Source: Paenibacillus sp. H1-7
GTDB taxonomy: Bacteria > Bacillota > Bacilli > Paenibacillales > NBRC-103111
DNA: 64,000 nucleotides
Assembly (NCBI RefSeq): GCF_022354825.1
Contig: NZ_CP031168.1
Location: 2,419,501-2,483,500 of the forward strand
Reading direction: 5' to 3'
The position numbers and the translations under genes were made by a program. Below, piece after piece: positions 1 to 9,220 of this stretch; the first letter of the stretch is position 1; each line of letters begins with the position of its first letter. The notes below the pieces were generated by a model, which saw nothing but the letters and a program-made list of their open reading frames with translations, did no database searches and had not been told where the DNA came from.

Positions 1-12
1 GATGAAGCAGGG

Positions 13-537
13 TTAATCCCAATACTTCACGGAAGCGGATCCGCTGAAGCTTTCGTACACATAAAATTCAGCCTTCTTGTTATCGCCGTCAACATAGCTG
101 CTGATTCCCCGATAAATCAATGTGTCCCCAGGGTACAATAAGTACTCATAACCGGTAACGACTTCGTCCGCATTGCTGCCCGGATCGTATTCCCGCAGCT
201 GGTACCAGGCGCCGCCGCTCGGACCGCTTACAACTTGGAACTTAAAGTCGCCACCGCCGGAGTGAACGTAGTTGGTCGGGTTTTGCGAGGAAACAGTCGA
301 GCGCTGACCGAGGTAATCCCACTCCCCCGCTCCCATCGGGGTGACGGCATCACCGTTGGCGCGAATAATCGTGACGTTGGCGGCGGCTCCAGCCGTTTTA
401 CCCACTGCTCTGGATTCACCAGCGGATCCGTCTGCGAACGCCGTGGATATGGGAACCGCTACCGCAAGCGTCAGGACGGCCAGCACCATGCGCAACGATT
501 TGGCCCTCGATTTGTTCCGATTGTTCACATTCATCAT
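13..537 (-). CDS. Small secreted protein of unknown function
   Basis: I do not recognise a family. The N-terminus has a basic stretch, a hydrophobic core and an AFA-D cleavage-like site near residue 35, so the mature product of about 140 residues is probably secreted. The mature part is rich in Gly, Ser, Tyr and charged residues and reads as a small beta-rich domain, with no catalytic motif visible. A GGGAGG ribosome site at 538-543 abuts the first ATG (537). A second ATG (534) and an in-frame GTG (528) lie 3 and 9 bases further, and the GTG has the best spacing, so the true start may be 528. It stands alone and is transcribed away from the isomerase gene at 830. Function is unknown. Confidence 0.75.
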   Translation of the reverse strand: MMNVNNRNKSRAKSLRMVLAVLTLAVAVPISTAFADGSAGESRAVGKTAGAAANVTIIRANGDAVTPMGAGEWDYLGQRSTVSSQNPTNYVHSGGGDFKFQVVSGPSGGAWYQLREYDPGSNADEVVTGYEYLLYPGDTLIYRGISSYVDGDNKKAEFYVYESFSGSASVKYWD

Positions 538-829
538 CCTCCCAATCGTTTCTTTTTACATGAAGCCAGACACGTGGTAGTTACAATTTATTACACAGTT
601 TCAGTTACTTCGAATCATCTGAGACCATCATAGATATAGCATAGTAAGGGATGAAGCCCAGAGAAACAGTAATTGCAAATGACATAAGTGCTTCGATAAG
701 CTTTGTGATTATCTGGAAGTAACTTTATTGCACAGGATAAATGGAAGGGTTTTCACAATTACATATCGAATTTACACTCTGATGGGCGATATTTTTTTAA
801 CCCTGAAATGTAGAAGGAGGATCGTGCGA

Positions 830-1705
830 ATGAAAATCGGTTTGAGCACGTATAGCTTGCTTCCCGCCATTAAAGCGGGAGAAATGTCCATACTTGACGT
901 GATCCAGTGGATTGCAGATAACGGCGGGGAGCATATGGAAATCGTTCCTTACGGGTTTACACTGGTGGACAATCCTGAGCTGGCGGACTCCGTCCGTGAG
1001 AAAGCGAAATCGGTGGGAATCGAACTGTCCAACTATTCAATGCCGGCTAATTTTGTTCAAGCCACGGATGAAGCTTTTGAGGCGGAAGTGGCGCGAGTCA
1101 AGCAGCATGTCGATCTGGTAGCCCGTTTAGGTATGAAGCACATGCGTCATGATGTGACGGCCTTTACGATTAGTCCGGAACAGATGACGATCGGCTGGTT
1201 CGAGAATAGCCTTCCGCAAATCGTGCAGGGAAGCAGGCTTATCGCCGATTATGCGGCTCGATACGGGATTACAACTACCATTGAAAATCACGGCTTCAGC
1301 GTCCAAGCGAGCGATCGTGTACAGCGTGTGCTGCTGGCTGTAGGCCGGCCCAACTTCAAGACGACGCTAGATGTCGGCAATTTCATGTGTGTGGATGAAT
1401 CGTCCATTATTGGGGTTAAGAAAAACTTGCCTTATGCCTCCTTAGTTCATTTTAAAGATTTCTATTTTCGCCCATACGACCAGCCTCCGGGAGGCGGTAA
1501 TTGGTTCAGAACGGCTCATGGCAATTATTTGAGGGGAGCCATTATCGGGCACGGGGATATCGACATTCGCAGAATCGTTAAATTAATCAAAGAGTCTGGC
1601 TACAACGGGTATGTCACCATAGAGTTTGAAGGCATGGAAGAGTGCAGGCTCGGCTCAAAAATTGGCATGGACAATTTGCGCCGACTGTGGGAAGAAGCAA
1701 AGTAA
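830..1705 (+). CDS. Sugar phosphate isomerase/epimerase (xylose isomerase-like TIM barrel)
   Basis: A 291-residue soluble protein of the AP endonuclease 2/xylose isomerase-like TIM-barrel family, whose members isomerise or epimerise sugars and inositols using a divalent metal. The opening MKIGLSTYS strand is typical. Four candidate metal ligands lie on successive strands: Glu in TIENHGF, Asp in TLDVGNF, His in LVHFKDF and Glu in VTIEFEG. The start at 830 is preceded by AAGGAGG (814-820); the open frame continues upstream to 728 without a ribosome site. A strong terminator follows at 1888-1934. It precedes a glycosidase/sulfatase block and may process a monosaccharide released there. The exact substrate cannot be read from the sequence. 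Confidence 0.9.
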   Translation: MKIGLSTYSLLPAIKAGEMSILDVIQWIADNGGEHMEIVPYGFTLVDNPELADSVREKAKSVGIELSNYSMPANFVQATDEAFEAEVARVKQHVDLVARLGMKHMRHDVTAFTISPEQMTIGWFENSLPQIVQGSRLIADYAARYGITTTIENHGFSVQASDRVQRVLLAVGRPNFKTTLDVGNFMCVDESSIIGVKKNLPYASLVHFKDFYFRPYDQPPGGGNWFRTAHGNYLRGAIIGHGDIDIRRIVKLIKESGYNGYVTIEFEGMEECRLGSKIGMDNLRRLWEEAK

Positions 1706-2225
1706 GAGTGACGGACCTTTGAGCTGCATAACAAAATCGACAGATAAAGCGGTTGCCAGCATGTATCGGCAGCTGCGTTACGCTAACAGGCGGCTTTCCA
1801 CGTTCCATTTGCTACAGTTGATGGAGCAGGAAATTGCGGAGATAATAACTGAATAAAGGCACAATAGCAGCCGGCCATAATGAACTGCCCCCTAATTGTT
1901 AGACGCCACCTAACAATTGGGGGGCCGTTTTTTTGACCAAAAATTCGCAGAAGCCGTCTCTGCCTATTTATAAGGAATGGCATCTAATAACGATCGCAAA
2001 AGAAGGAGAGACTCGCTCCCATTACTCGGTAAGGTAAGTCATACACTGCGGACCGGAAGTGGATACAGCTTACGTTGTTTTGTGAAAAAAAAGCAGGAAT
2101 GATGCGAAATTTCCCTATGAAAAAAAGTCCAATTGCGGCAAGAATGCTATTTTCATAGACTGTGAGTACTAACTCGAGCAAACAAGATCGAGCACAAGAG
2201 AAGAGAGGAGGTGTACAATTAAGCA
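1706..2225. other. Intergenic region with terminator, no convincing gene
   Basis: Apart from the terminator at 1888-1934, nothing here is supported as a gene. Short open frames on both strands lack ribosome sites. The last part (2195-2211) carries an AGAGGAGG ribosome-like site ahead of the truncated permease at 2226. Confidence 0.5.
1888..1934 (+). terminator. Rho-independent terminator after the isomerase gene
   Basis: A perfect 15-bp stem (1888-1902 with 1910-1924, arms reading CCCCCTAATTGTTAG and its complement) has a 7-base loop and is followed closely by a run of seven T at 1928-1934. It ends transcription from the isomerase gene. Confidence 0.9.
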
Positions 2226-2435
2226 ATGAACAGCGAAATTGGGCATCATTTACCGTCGGATATTAGGACTCCTGCGGCCAAACAGCGATCTCGGATTTGG
2301 GCTATCATGAAGCGCGATAAATTTCTGTATCTTCTAGCGATGCCGGGCATCCTGTTCATCATCTTGTTCAAGTATGTGCCGATGTGGGGGATTATTATTG
2401 CTTTTCAGAATTACTCTCCGTACAGGGGATGGTGA
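2226..2435 (+). pseudogene. Truncated LplB-type ABC permease remnant
   Basis: The 69-residue frame matches only the N-terminus of a CUT1 LplB-like sugar permease. After a hydrophilic head it reads FLYLLAMPGILF and KYVPMWGIIIAFQN, the first transmembrane segment and following loop, then hits a stop just after YSPYRG. The intact permease at 8251 has the same block (LYLLALPGILF, KFVPMWGVVISFQN) and continues for about 250 more residues through the EAA loop. Here no permease sequence follows in any frame, so about four fifths of the gene is missing by deletion rather than by a single frameshift. It looks like the scar of a lost transporter operon beside the isomerase gene. Confidence 0.8.
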
Positions 2436-3111
2436 CGACAGTCTGGTCGGCCCGGCTTGTACGGTCTGGCAGCAGCTCGCGATCGGGTTATCGGCCGATT
2501 GGGTCGAGTCGCTGGAGAAGCCGGGCGAGTCCGATGCATTCGAAGCCTGCGTTACGGCTCAGGCTACGTCGAGGACATCTGACGGCCGTGTTAACTTGGG
2601 CGGCTGGTCGCCGGGCTTCGGCCTTATGCTGGACGAGAAGCAATTAAGGAATTGCAGCAGCGATTATGGTAAACTGGAGTCTACTTAACTTCTAATCTAA
2701 ATTCCGGCCTGATACAACTAATTTTCAAACGGCTGAAGATTCAGATGGAGTCATGGAATTCTCGAATGTGCTGAGAGAGTTGGATGAGGAAATGAATCAA
2801 GCTGTGCATGTTGAAAGAGGTAAATACTCTTTTGGCGGAGATTAAGATAATAATGCGAGAAGAAAAGTAGAGGCTGCTGTTGTTAGCGGCCTCTTTACTT
2901 ATGTAAATGCAGTTATCGTGGTGTACTTCCGGCATCCGATAAGAATTTTACAGGCCTATAGGGCCGGTTTCGCAAGGAAGTATTAACCAGGCAAGATAGT
3001 TAAAGACGAAATCACACTGCGTCAAAATAATCCGATTGTTATGTAAGATGCGCTCTTATATAGTTTTTAATAGATTGAGTGCTTATTCATATAACAAGGA
3101 GATGAAGTTAA
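2436..3111. other. Decayed sequence with a possible gene tail and hairpin
   Basis: No convincing gene. From 2436 to about 2690 the sequence is G+C-rich with open but unrecognisable frames and no ribosome site. From 2696 to 2845 a 49-codon stop-free frame ends in MNQAVHVERGKYSFGGD and is followed by a hairpin (2870-2878 with 2885-2893), which looks like the 3' tail and terminator of a gene whose front has been lost. From 2900 to 3090 I see nothing distinctive. The ribosome site AAGGAGA near 3095 belongs to the hydrolase gene. Confidence 0.45.
2870..2900 (+). terminator. Weak terminator-like hairpin
   Basis: Arms GAGGCTGCT (2870-2878) and AGCGGCCTC (2885-2893) pair with one mismatch around a 6-base loop, followed by a short T-rich stretch (CTTTACTT). 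It may be the relic terminator of the decayed frame that ends at 2845. Confidence 0.5.
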
Positions 3112-6100
3112 ATGGCCCAATTCAACATGCAGTCTTTTGCACAGCCGGAAGCTGCTTACCGGATTCATCCGTTTTGGTTTTGGAATGGGGAAATGGAAGA
3201 CGACCAAATTCGTTATCAGATTGATGAAATGGCGGACAAAGGCTTGGGGGGATTCTTCATCTGCGCGAGACAGGGGCTGGAGATCCCTTATTTATCCGAT
3301 GCTTGGTTTCAAAAAGTCCGTGTAGCGGTCGAAGCCGCCGAGCGCCGGAATTTGCACGTATGGCTCTACGACGAGTACCCGTATCCAAGCGGTATCGCTG
3401 GCGGAGAGGTAACGCTTGAGCATCCGGAGGCAAAGCACTACACGTTGGAGCATCGAGCCGAGCGGGTACAGGGAGGTGAGCGCCTGTCCATCGAGCTGCC
3501 TTGGGCGCGTATTGTGTATGCGAAGGCCATTCCTGTCAATTCGGAGGGTGATAAGCTGTGGAGTGAGGCGGTAGATGTCCGTTCGTCTATCGGTAACTAC
3601 CAGGCGGAGCCGATTTTTCAGAAAGCGGGCTTGACTGCCTATAACCAGAAGCGGTTCTTTACTTACCGCACTGTTCAGAAGATCGAATGGACGGCGCCGG
3701 CTGGCGAATGGGAAGTGTTGATCATGCAGGAAAAGGAAATTGAAGACTTTAAATATTACGGGACGTTCGTCGACCCGTGCAACTATGAAGCGATGGCAAC
3801 CTTTATACGGTTGACCCATGATAAATATGCACAGCATTTGGGCGACTATTTCGGCGGTACGATCAAAGGGATGTTCACCGATGAGATCGGGCTGTTAGGC
3901 CGTATGCCATGGTCGCCGAAGCTGCCGCAGTTTTTCCTGGACAAAAATGGATATGACCTGCGTGATCATCTGCATGCGCTGCTGTATGAGGAAACCGAAC
4001 AGTCTGCCCGTATTCGTTATGACTACTACCAGGCGATTCATGAGCTCTTGCTCGGCGCTTATCATAAGCAGGTACATGATTGGTGCGAGCAGTACGGGCT
4101 GCAATACGTGACTGAGGTGCCGTCGGTCCGGCATACGACGCAGCGGTACAGCCATGTGCCGGGTGGAGATACCGCTCATGAGAAGCTGGGCCGTTCGCTG
4201 GAATGGATCTTGAATAACCATGCAGAAAGCTTCCGCAGCGGCGCCAAAATGGTCAGCTCCATCGCCCGCCAGTTCGGCCGGGAGCGGAATTTGATTGAAT
4301 GCTTCCATAGTGTCGGCTGGTCGATGACGCTGCAGGATGCGAAATGGATGATCGACCGGATGGCAGCGCAAGGGACGAACTTTTTTAACTTCCATGCCTT
4401 TTTCTATACGCTCGATGCGTTGATGAAGCATGATGCGCCTCCGTCGCAATTTTTGCAAAATCCGTATTGGAAACACTTCAGACAGCTCGGCGACTATGTC
4501 GGCCGGATCAGCTACGTGATGAGCTGCGGACAAGCCGATATCCGGGTAGCGGTGCTTCAACCGACGACTTCGTTATGGGCGCATTTGGGCAATCCATTCC
4601 ACCATTTCGATTACGGCGGTATTCAAGCCGATGAGAAGCATAGGCTCGGCGATTTAAAAGCATGGTGGACACGCATCTGCAACGAGCTGACGTACAGCGG
4701 CAGAGACTACGACCATCTGGATGCGGAGCTTCTGGCGGAAGCCACTGTGGAGAACGGCCTTATTACGCTTGGCCATGCAAGCTATTCGGTCCTTATCGCG
4801 CCTCCGATGACCAATCTGGAGAGCGGCGCCTGGGCGAAACTGGAAGCTTTCCTTGCGCAGGGCGGGACAGTGATCAGCATGGGACAACTGCCGTACCAGG
4901 CCATTGAATCGAACGGATGGGACACAGCGGCAGTGACGAGCGCTTTCGGCTTACCGGAGCCCGGTGCTGAGAGGTTCTGGAACGGCGGCAGCGAACAACC
5001 GCTGGCGTGGTCCAAAGGCGCAGCGAGCGCATATCATTTGCCGTTCGAGGCCTCGGCAGACGAAGCGGCTGTGCTGGGCAGCATGTCGGCGCTTCTGGAG
5101 GAGCTGCAGCCGCTGACGGTGAAGCTGGAGCCGACTCATGGCAGTCATGGCAGACGAAGCATCTTGATGCAGACGCGCCGGATCGACGCAGACAGCGTGC
5201 TAGTCTTCATAAGCAACCAAGAGGAAGAGACTCGCAGCTGGTCCTTACAGGTTTCGGCTGCACTGTGGGGTGCAGAAGGAGCGGCTTCGGCCATGTTCAC
5301 AGAGCTGTCGTTGGACCGCGGCGATGAGACGCGGATAGAAGCGGAACATCATGGTGACCGCTGGAGCCTGCCCGTACTATTGGGCTCCTACGAATCCAAA
5401 CTGTTTAGTATCACACGCGATGGAAAACCAACAGTGATTGTTGAGAGTAAGCCTTGGAATTTAACAGTCGATGCTTCGGAGACGACATTGTGGAAGATGC
5501 ACACCGACGAGGATAATGCAGTCCGGCTGGATGCTTTCCGGATTGCCATTCAAGGTGTTAGCGATTCGGGTTCGGAAGCTGGCGGTATAGGTGAGCCGGT
5601 CCAGGTTAAGACGTTCATTGATCAATGTGCGGATCTAGCTGCTTCGACGAAGCTGCCGGTGCAAATGAGCCAGTTATTCGGAACGCCCATGCGCATTCGT
5701 TTAGCTTATCCAATCCAAGCCCGCTACACAACGACTATCGTTGTAGAACAGTCCTTAGATAAAGTGCATCTGGTGATGGATCAAGGAGCATTGTCCGGTG
5801 ATGGCGCCATTGTCATTAACGGCCATCGTCTGCTGAAATCAGAGCTCGTACGGAGCCGTTTGTACGATTACATGAACGTGGGCTGCGATATTACCCCTTA
5901 CATTCAAACAGGCGTGAATGAAATCGCGGTAGAGGTAACCATCGAGCACGACTGGAACGGCCTTATCGATGCCCTGTACATCACAGGGGACTTCCAAACC
6001 GGCTTTGACGCGGAACAGCGTCCGGTCTTAAAGCGCCAAGTAGTTCAAGAGCAGCCGTTGTCCGCAAGTCCGTTCCCAGGCTACCCGTACTTTGCCGGAA

Positions 6101-6411
6101 CGATGTCATTCAGCCGCGAGCTTCAGCTTGACGCACTGCCTGCGGAGGACAGCTTCGAGCTTACGTTCGAAGGCTTGGATAGCGAATTCCATGACGTTGC
6201 CGAGGTGCTGGTGAACGGCATTTCTCTTGGTGCACGTACTTGGATGCCTTACCGCTTCCGCGGTCAAACATCGATGCTTGCCGGAGGTACGAACCGTATC
6301 GAAGTTCGTGTGACCAATACGTTGATCGGTTTGCTGGAGGGCAAATATTTCGATTATGCGAAACATGAGTTGAAGCCGGTCCATACCGCACAACGTTCAC
6401 TTAAGTCATAG
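3112..6411 (+). CDS. GH106-like glycoside hydrolase (putative alpha-L-rhamnosidase)
   Basis: A 1099-residue protein with no signal peptide, so probably cytoplasmic. The N-terminus (HPFWFWNGEM, residues 19-28, then a region on directing a residue helix to GLGGFFI) resembles the start of the GH106 rhamnosidase-like TIM barrel. Acidic motifs suited to catalysis occur at FTDEIG (255-260), LYDEYPYPSG (85-94) and TEVPSV (334-339). The C-terminal third has beta-sandwich, galactose-binding-like sequence (for example around residues 1010-1080). Length fits the family. An AAGGAGA ribosome site precedes the ATG. It lies 28 bases upstream of a sulfatase gene, suggesting the pair degrades a sulfated, probably rhamnose-containing oligosaccharide. 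The family call is from memory of motifs; substrate is inference. Confidence 0.75.
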   Translation: MAQFNMQSFAQPEAAYRIHPFWFWNGEMEDDQIRYQIDEMADKGLGGFFICARQGLEIPYLSDAWFQKVRVAVEAAERRNLHVWLYDEYPYPSGIAGGEVTLEHPEAKHYTLEHRAERVQGGERLSIELPWARIVYAKAIPVNSEGDKLWSEAVDVRSSIGNYQAEPIFQKAGLTAYNQKRFFTYRTVQKIEWTAPAGEWEVLIMQEKEIEDFKYYGTFVDPCNYEAMATFIRLTHDKYAQHLGDYFGGTIKGMFTDEIGLLGRMPWSPKLPQFFLDKNGYDLRDHLHALLYEETEQSARIRYDYYQAIHELLLGAYHKQVHDWCEQYGLQYVTEVPSVRHTTQRYSHVPGGDTAHEKLGRSLEWILNNHAESFRSGAKMVSSIARQFGRERNLIECFHSVGWSMTLQDAKWMIDRMAAQGTNFFNFHAFFYTLDALMKHDAPPSQFLQNPYWKHFRQLGDYVGRISYVMSCGQADIRVAVLQPTTSLWAHLGNPFHHFDYGGIQADEKHRLGDLKAWWTRICNELTYSGRDYDHLDAELLAEATVENGLITLGHASYSVLIAPPMTNLESGAWAKLEAFLAQGGTVISMGQLPYQAIESNGWDTAAVTSAFGLPEPGAERFWNGGSEQPLAWSKGAASAYHLPFEASADEAAVLGSMSALLEELQPLTVKLEPTHGSHGRRSILMQTRRIDADSVLVFISNQEEETRSWSLQVSAALWGAEGAASAMFTELSLDRGDETRIEAEHHGDRWSLPVLLGSYESKLFSITRDGKPTVIVESKPWNLTVDASETTLWKMHTDEDNAVRLDAFRIAIQGVSDSGSEAGGIGEPVQVKTFIDQCADLAASTKLPVQMSQLFGTPMRIRLAYPIQARYTTTIVVEQSLDKVHLVMDQGALSGDGAIVINGHRLLKSELVRSRLYDYMNVGCDITPYIQTGVNEIAVEVTIEHDWNGLIDALYITGDFQTGFDAEQRPVLKRQVVQEQPLSASPFPGYPYFAGTMSFSRELQLDALPAEDSFELTFEGLDSEFHDVAEVLVNGISLGARTWMPYRFRGQTSMLAGGTNRIEVRVTNTLIGLLEGKYFDYAKHELKPVHTAQRSLKS

Positions 6412-6439
6412 AATAGGCAAATAAGGAGGTAAGCTGTCG

Positions 6440-7972
6440 ATGCAAAATCATCCGGACAACGTACGAAGCAAACCGAATATCATTTTTTTTATGACGGATC
6501 AGCAGCGCTGGGATTGTATAGGCAAATACAATCAGCATATTCATACGCCTAACATTGATAAGCTGACGACCCAGGGCATCACATACAGCCAGGCGGTATG
6601 TCAAGCGCCGATGTGCGTTCCAAGCCGTACCTCGATGATGTTCGGCTATTATCCTTCGCAGCTCGGCGTACGAACCAATCATGGCGGATTATACGATGAG
6701 GACAAGCTGCCAAGCGATCCGCTTCCTGAATTGATGCGCAAAGCGGGGTATCAGACCGCAGGCTTCGGAAAGACGCATTGGAATCACGGTGTGAAAAATC
6801 CGGTGCCGCCGACCCGCGGTTTCGAGGTTCGTGCCGTCGGTCTTTCCCGTGACAGCGGGCATTATGAGGATGGAGCCGTTATGATGGGAGATGTCGAGCC
6901 GGAGGGGCTCGCAGCTTACTACGAAGAGACGAAGCATTACGGTGGCGGTGAAGAGAATTCCAACGGCTATATCGGCTGTACGAGCCAAGTGCCGATGCAT
7001 TGGCACCGAGACGGGTGGGTCGCGGAGCAATGCCTGAAGTTCCTGGATGAAGGGTTAGACGACGCGCGCCCGCTGTTCCTGTATCTGTCCTTCTTAAAGC
7101 CGCACGCCGGCTTCAATGTACTGAAGCAATTTGAGGATTTGTACGATATCAACGATATCCCGGATATCCCTCAACCGCCATGGGAGCTTGAGCATGGCAC
7201 GCATCTGGAGGCGACGGACGCTGTAAACGAAAGCAGCCGGAACAATTATTGGCAGAAGCGGCATGTCTGGGAAGCGATGACACCGGAAGAACGCAAGCGG
7301 ACTACGCTTCGTTACTGGGCGAATTGCTCTTGGCTCGACGATTACATAGGCCAGGCGCTGGAGAGGCTGGAGCGGCAAGGGCGGCTGGACAATGCTCTGA
7401 TCGTCTTCGTCTCCGACCACGGCGAGATGCTGGGCGAACGACAGTACCGGTTCAGCAAGTACTGTTTGTACGAGAGCAGTGTGAGGGTGCCGATGATCTT
7501 GGCCGGCAGCTATTTGCCGCAAGCGGCGCACGGGTCGGTGGACGACCGTCCGGCTGAGCTGGTGGATCTCGTGCCGACTCTGACGAGGGTAGCAGGACTC
7601 CCGCGCAATCCGCAGCTGCCCGGTCTCGATTTGCTGGGTGAGAAGCAGCGACTCGGGACGTTCTGCGAATTTCACGGAAAAGGTTCAGGGCCGCATCATT
7701 CGGCTCCCGCTTTAATGTGGAGGAAGCAGGACTGGAAGCTGATATTGTATATGCCGGGAACATTAGGAGAGGCGATTGAACGAATCGGCGAGTTCCAAGG
7801 GGAGCTGTATAATCTGGCAGCGGACCCTAACGAATGGCACAATGTGTATCCCGATGAGAGCTACTCGGCGATCCGCGAACGAATGACCGGCGAGCTTCTA
7901 ATGCATCTGGCCTGCGTCTGGTCTCGCGGCCCAGTTTTTTATGACAGACACGGTCTAGCAGCGATGGAATAA
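6440..7972 (+). CDS. Sulfatase (S1 family, formylglycine-dependent)
   Basis: A 510-residue type I sulfatase that would hydrolyse sulfate esters on a sugar. The N-terminal NIIFFMTDQQ supplies the metal-binding Asp20 and Gln21. The signature CVPSR (Cys59-Arg63) carries the cysteine that must be oxidised to formylglycine. GKTHW (Lys111, His113), SDHGEM (Asp326, His327) and Lys340 complete the expected active site. There is no signal peptide, so it acts in the cytoplasm on imported substrate. No maturation enzyme (FGE or anaerobic sulfatase-maturating enzyme) is encoded in the window, so one must be supplied elsewhere. AAGGAGGT (6423-6430) precedes the ATG. It is probably co-transcribed with the GH106-like hydrolase, and the operon ends at the terminator at 8006-8043. 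Confidence 0.93.
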   Translation: MQNHPDNVRSKPNIIFFMTDQQRWDCIGKYNQHIHTPNIDKLTTQGITYSQAVCQAPMCVPSRTSMMFGYYPSQLGVRTNHGGLYDEDKLPSDPLPELMRKAGYQTAGFGKTHWNHGVKNPVPPTRGFEVRAVGLSRDSGHYEDGAVMMGDVEPEGLAAYYEETKHYGGGEENSNGYIGCTSQVPMHWHRDGWVAEQCLKFLDEGLDDARPLFLYLSFLKPHAGFNVLKQFEDLYDINDIPDIPQPPWELEHGTHLEATDAVNESSRNNYWQKRHVWEAMTPEERKRTTLRYWANCSWLDDYIGQALERLERQGRLDNALIVFVSDHGEMLGERQYRFSKYCLYESSVRVPMILAGSYLPQAAHGSVDDRPAELVDLVPTLTRVAGLPRNPQLPGLDLLGEKQRLGTFCEFHGKGSGPHHSAPALMWRKQDWKLILYMPGTLGEAIERIGEFQGELYNLAADPNEWHNVYPDESYSAIRERMTGELLMHLACVWSRGPVFYDRHGLAAME

Positions 7973-8005
7973 GCAGGATGGCGTGCTGACAAGATAAGTG
8001 ATGAA

Positions 8006-8043
8006 GGGTCCAAGCTGTATAAGCTTGGGCTCTTCTTTTTTTC
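8006..8043 (+). terminator. Rho-independent terminator after the sulfatase
   Basis: Arms GTCCAAGCT and AGCTTGGGC pair (with one G-U) around a short loop, followed by TCTTCTTTTTTT. It separates the hydrolase/sulfatase unit from the transporter unit that starts at 8251. Confidence 0.8.
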
Positions 8044-8250
8044 GAAATCGGCGCTGTGACGCTGTTTCACGCCTTTGTACAAGATTGTCTCAATCGGCAA
8101 GATAGTCTCAGCTCCCTTTTCTGTCTGCGACAAATTTGCCTTGGTCCCGGGCAATATTGTTCGATTGTCAATGGCGCGATTTTAATTTAAGTTGTTATTC
8201 ATCCGGTTCCGGTTGTTTAAGAAAAATTTCTAGAAAGGGGAATGGAGAGG

Positions 8251-9219
8251 ATGGCATTAGTACAACCAAAACAGGTGGCTCCCGGCGAATCCGTGAAAAT
8301 CCGAACTAAACCTAAAAGAGGTATTGGAAGGGATCTAGTACGCGACAAATATTTATACCTGCTGGCTTTGCCGGGAATATTGTTTTTTCTCATTTTCAAA
8401 TTTGTCCCTATGTGGGGCGTCGTCATTTCATTTCAAAATTTTTCCCCGTTTGCCGGCATTACCGGCAGTGAGTGGGTGGGCTTCGAGCACTTTGAACGGT
8501 TCTTCTCCAATCCGGACTTTATGCTGCTGTTCCGTAATACGATGGCGATCAATATGCTGAGCCTCGTACTCTTTTTTCCGCTGCCTATTGTTCTGTCATT
8601 GCTTCTGAATGAGCTGCGCAGCGTCGTGTACCAGAGGGTCATTCAATCCATCGTTTATATGCCCCACTTTTTGTCCTGGGTTATCATTTCCGGCTTGACC
8701 TTTCTACTGTTCGCTAAGGGCGAAGGCTTGGTCAATAAAATGCTGGAATTCTTGGGCTTTGCCCGAATTGACTTTTTAACGAATCCGGATACGTTCTGGA
8801 TCATGCTTACGGTCCAATCCATCTGGAAGGAATGCGGTTGGGGAACGATTCTGTTCCTGGCTGCAATGGCCAGCATCGATCCGGGTGTATATGAAGCTGC
8901 CAAGATCGACGGAGCAGGGCGGCTTCGCCAAATGTGGAGCATTACCCTCCCGGCCATTCGCAACGTGATCGTGACACTGCTTATTTTGCGTCTTGGCCAT
9001 ATGCTCGATGTCGGTTTTGAACAAGTATTCCTGATGTACAATGGCGCCGTATCCCAAGTAGCCGAAGTATTCGATACTTACGTGTACCGGGTCGGCATTC
9101 AACAAGGGGAGTTCAGCTATAGCACCGCTGCCGGCTTGTTCAAATCGGTCGTAGGCTTGGCGCTGGTCGTGCTGGCGAATTGGATATCCAAAAAAATGGG
9201 CGAAGAAGGCGTGTATTAA
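8251..9219 (+). CDS. CUT1 sugar ABC transporter permease, LplB-like
   Basis: A 322-residue inner-membrane protein of the binding-protein-dependent importer family, with about six membrane spans. The first span carries LYLLALPGILFF, followed by KFVPMWGVVISFQNFSPF, typical of LplB. The cytoplasmic EAA loop that docks the ATPase reads YEAAKIDGAGRLRQ (Glu near residue 215) and is followed by TLPAI. An ATG at 8242 is in frame, but AAAGGGG (8234-8240) is too close to it and fits the ATG at 8251. It forms the transmembrane pore with the permease at 9390. The two genes are separated by an unusual tandem hairpin array. Substrate is probably an oligosaccharide linked to the neighbouring hydrolase and sulfatase. 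Confidence 0.92.
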   Translation: MALVQPKQVAPGESVKIRTKPKRGIGRDLVRDKYLYLLALPGILFFLIFKFVPMWGVVISFQNFSPFAGITGSEWVGFEHFERFFSNPDFMLLFRNTMAINMLSLVLFFPLPIVLSLLLNELRSVVYQRVIQSIVYMPHFLSWVIISGLTFLLFAKGEGLVNKMLEFLGFARIDFLTNPDTFWIMLTVQSIWKECGWGTILFLAAMASIDPGVYEAAKIDGAGRLRQMWSITLPAIRNVIVTLLILRLGHMLDVGFEQVFLMYNGAVSQVAEVFDTYVYRVGIQQGEFSYSTAAGLFKSVVGLALVVLANWISKKMGEEGVY

Positions 9220-9220
9220 A

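Noticed and set aside
1614-1856. Short frames overlapping the end of the isomerase gene
   Set aside because: They overlap the isomerase C-terminus in other frames or on the other strand and lack ribosome sites.
2374-2688. 104-codon frame after the truncated permease
   Set aside because: It starts inside the permease remnant in another frame, has no ribosome site and shows no recognisable domain. I treat it as decayed sequence.
3895-4560. 221-codon minus-strand open frame
   Set aside because: It is antisense to the GH106-like hydrolase and shows the His/Arg-rich composition typical of shadow frames.
7094-7675. 193-codon minus-strand open frame
   Set aside because: It lies opposite the conserved sulfatase, which has complete active-site motifs.
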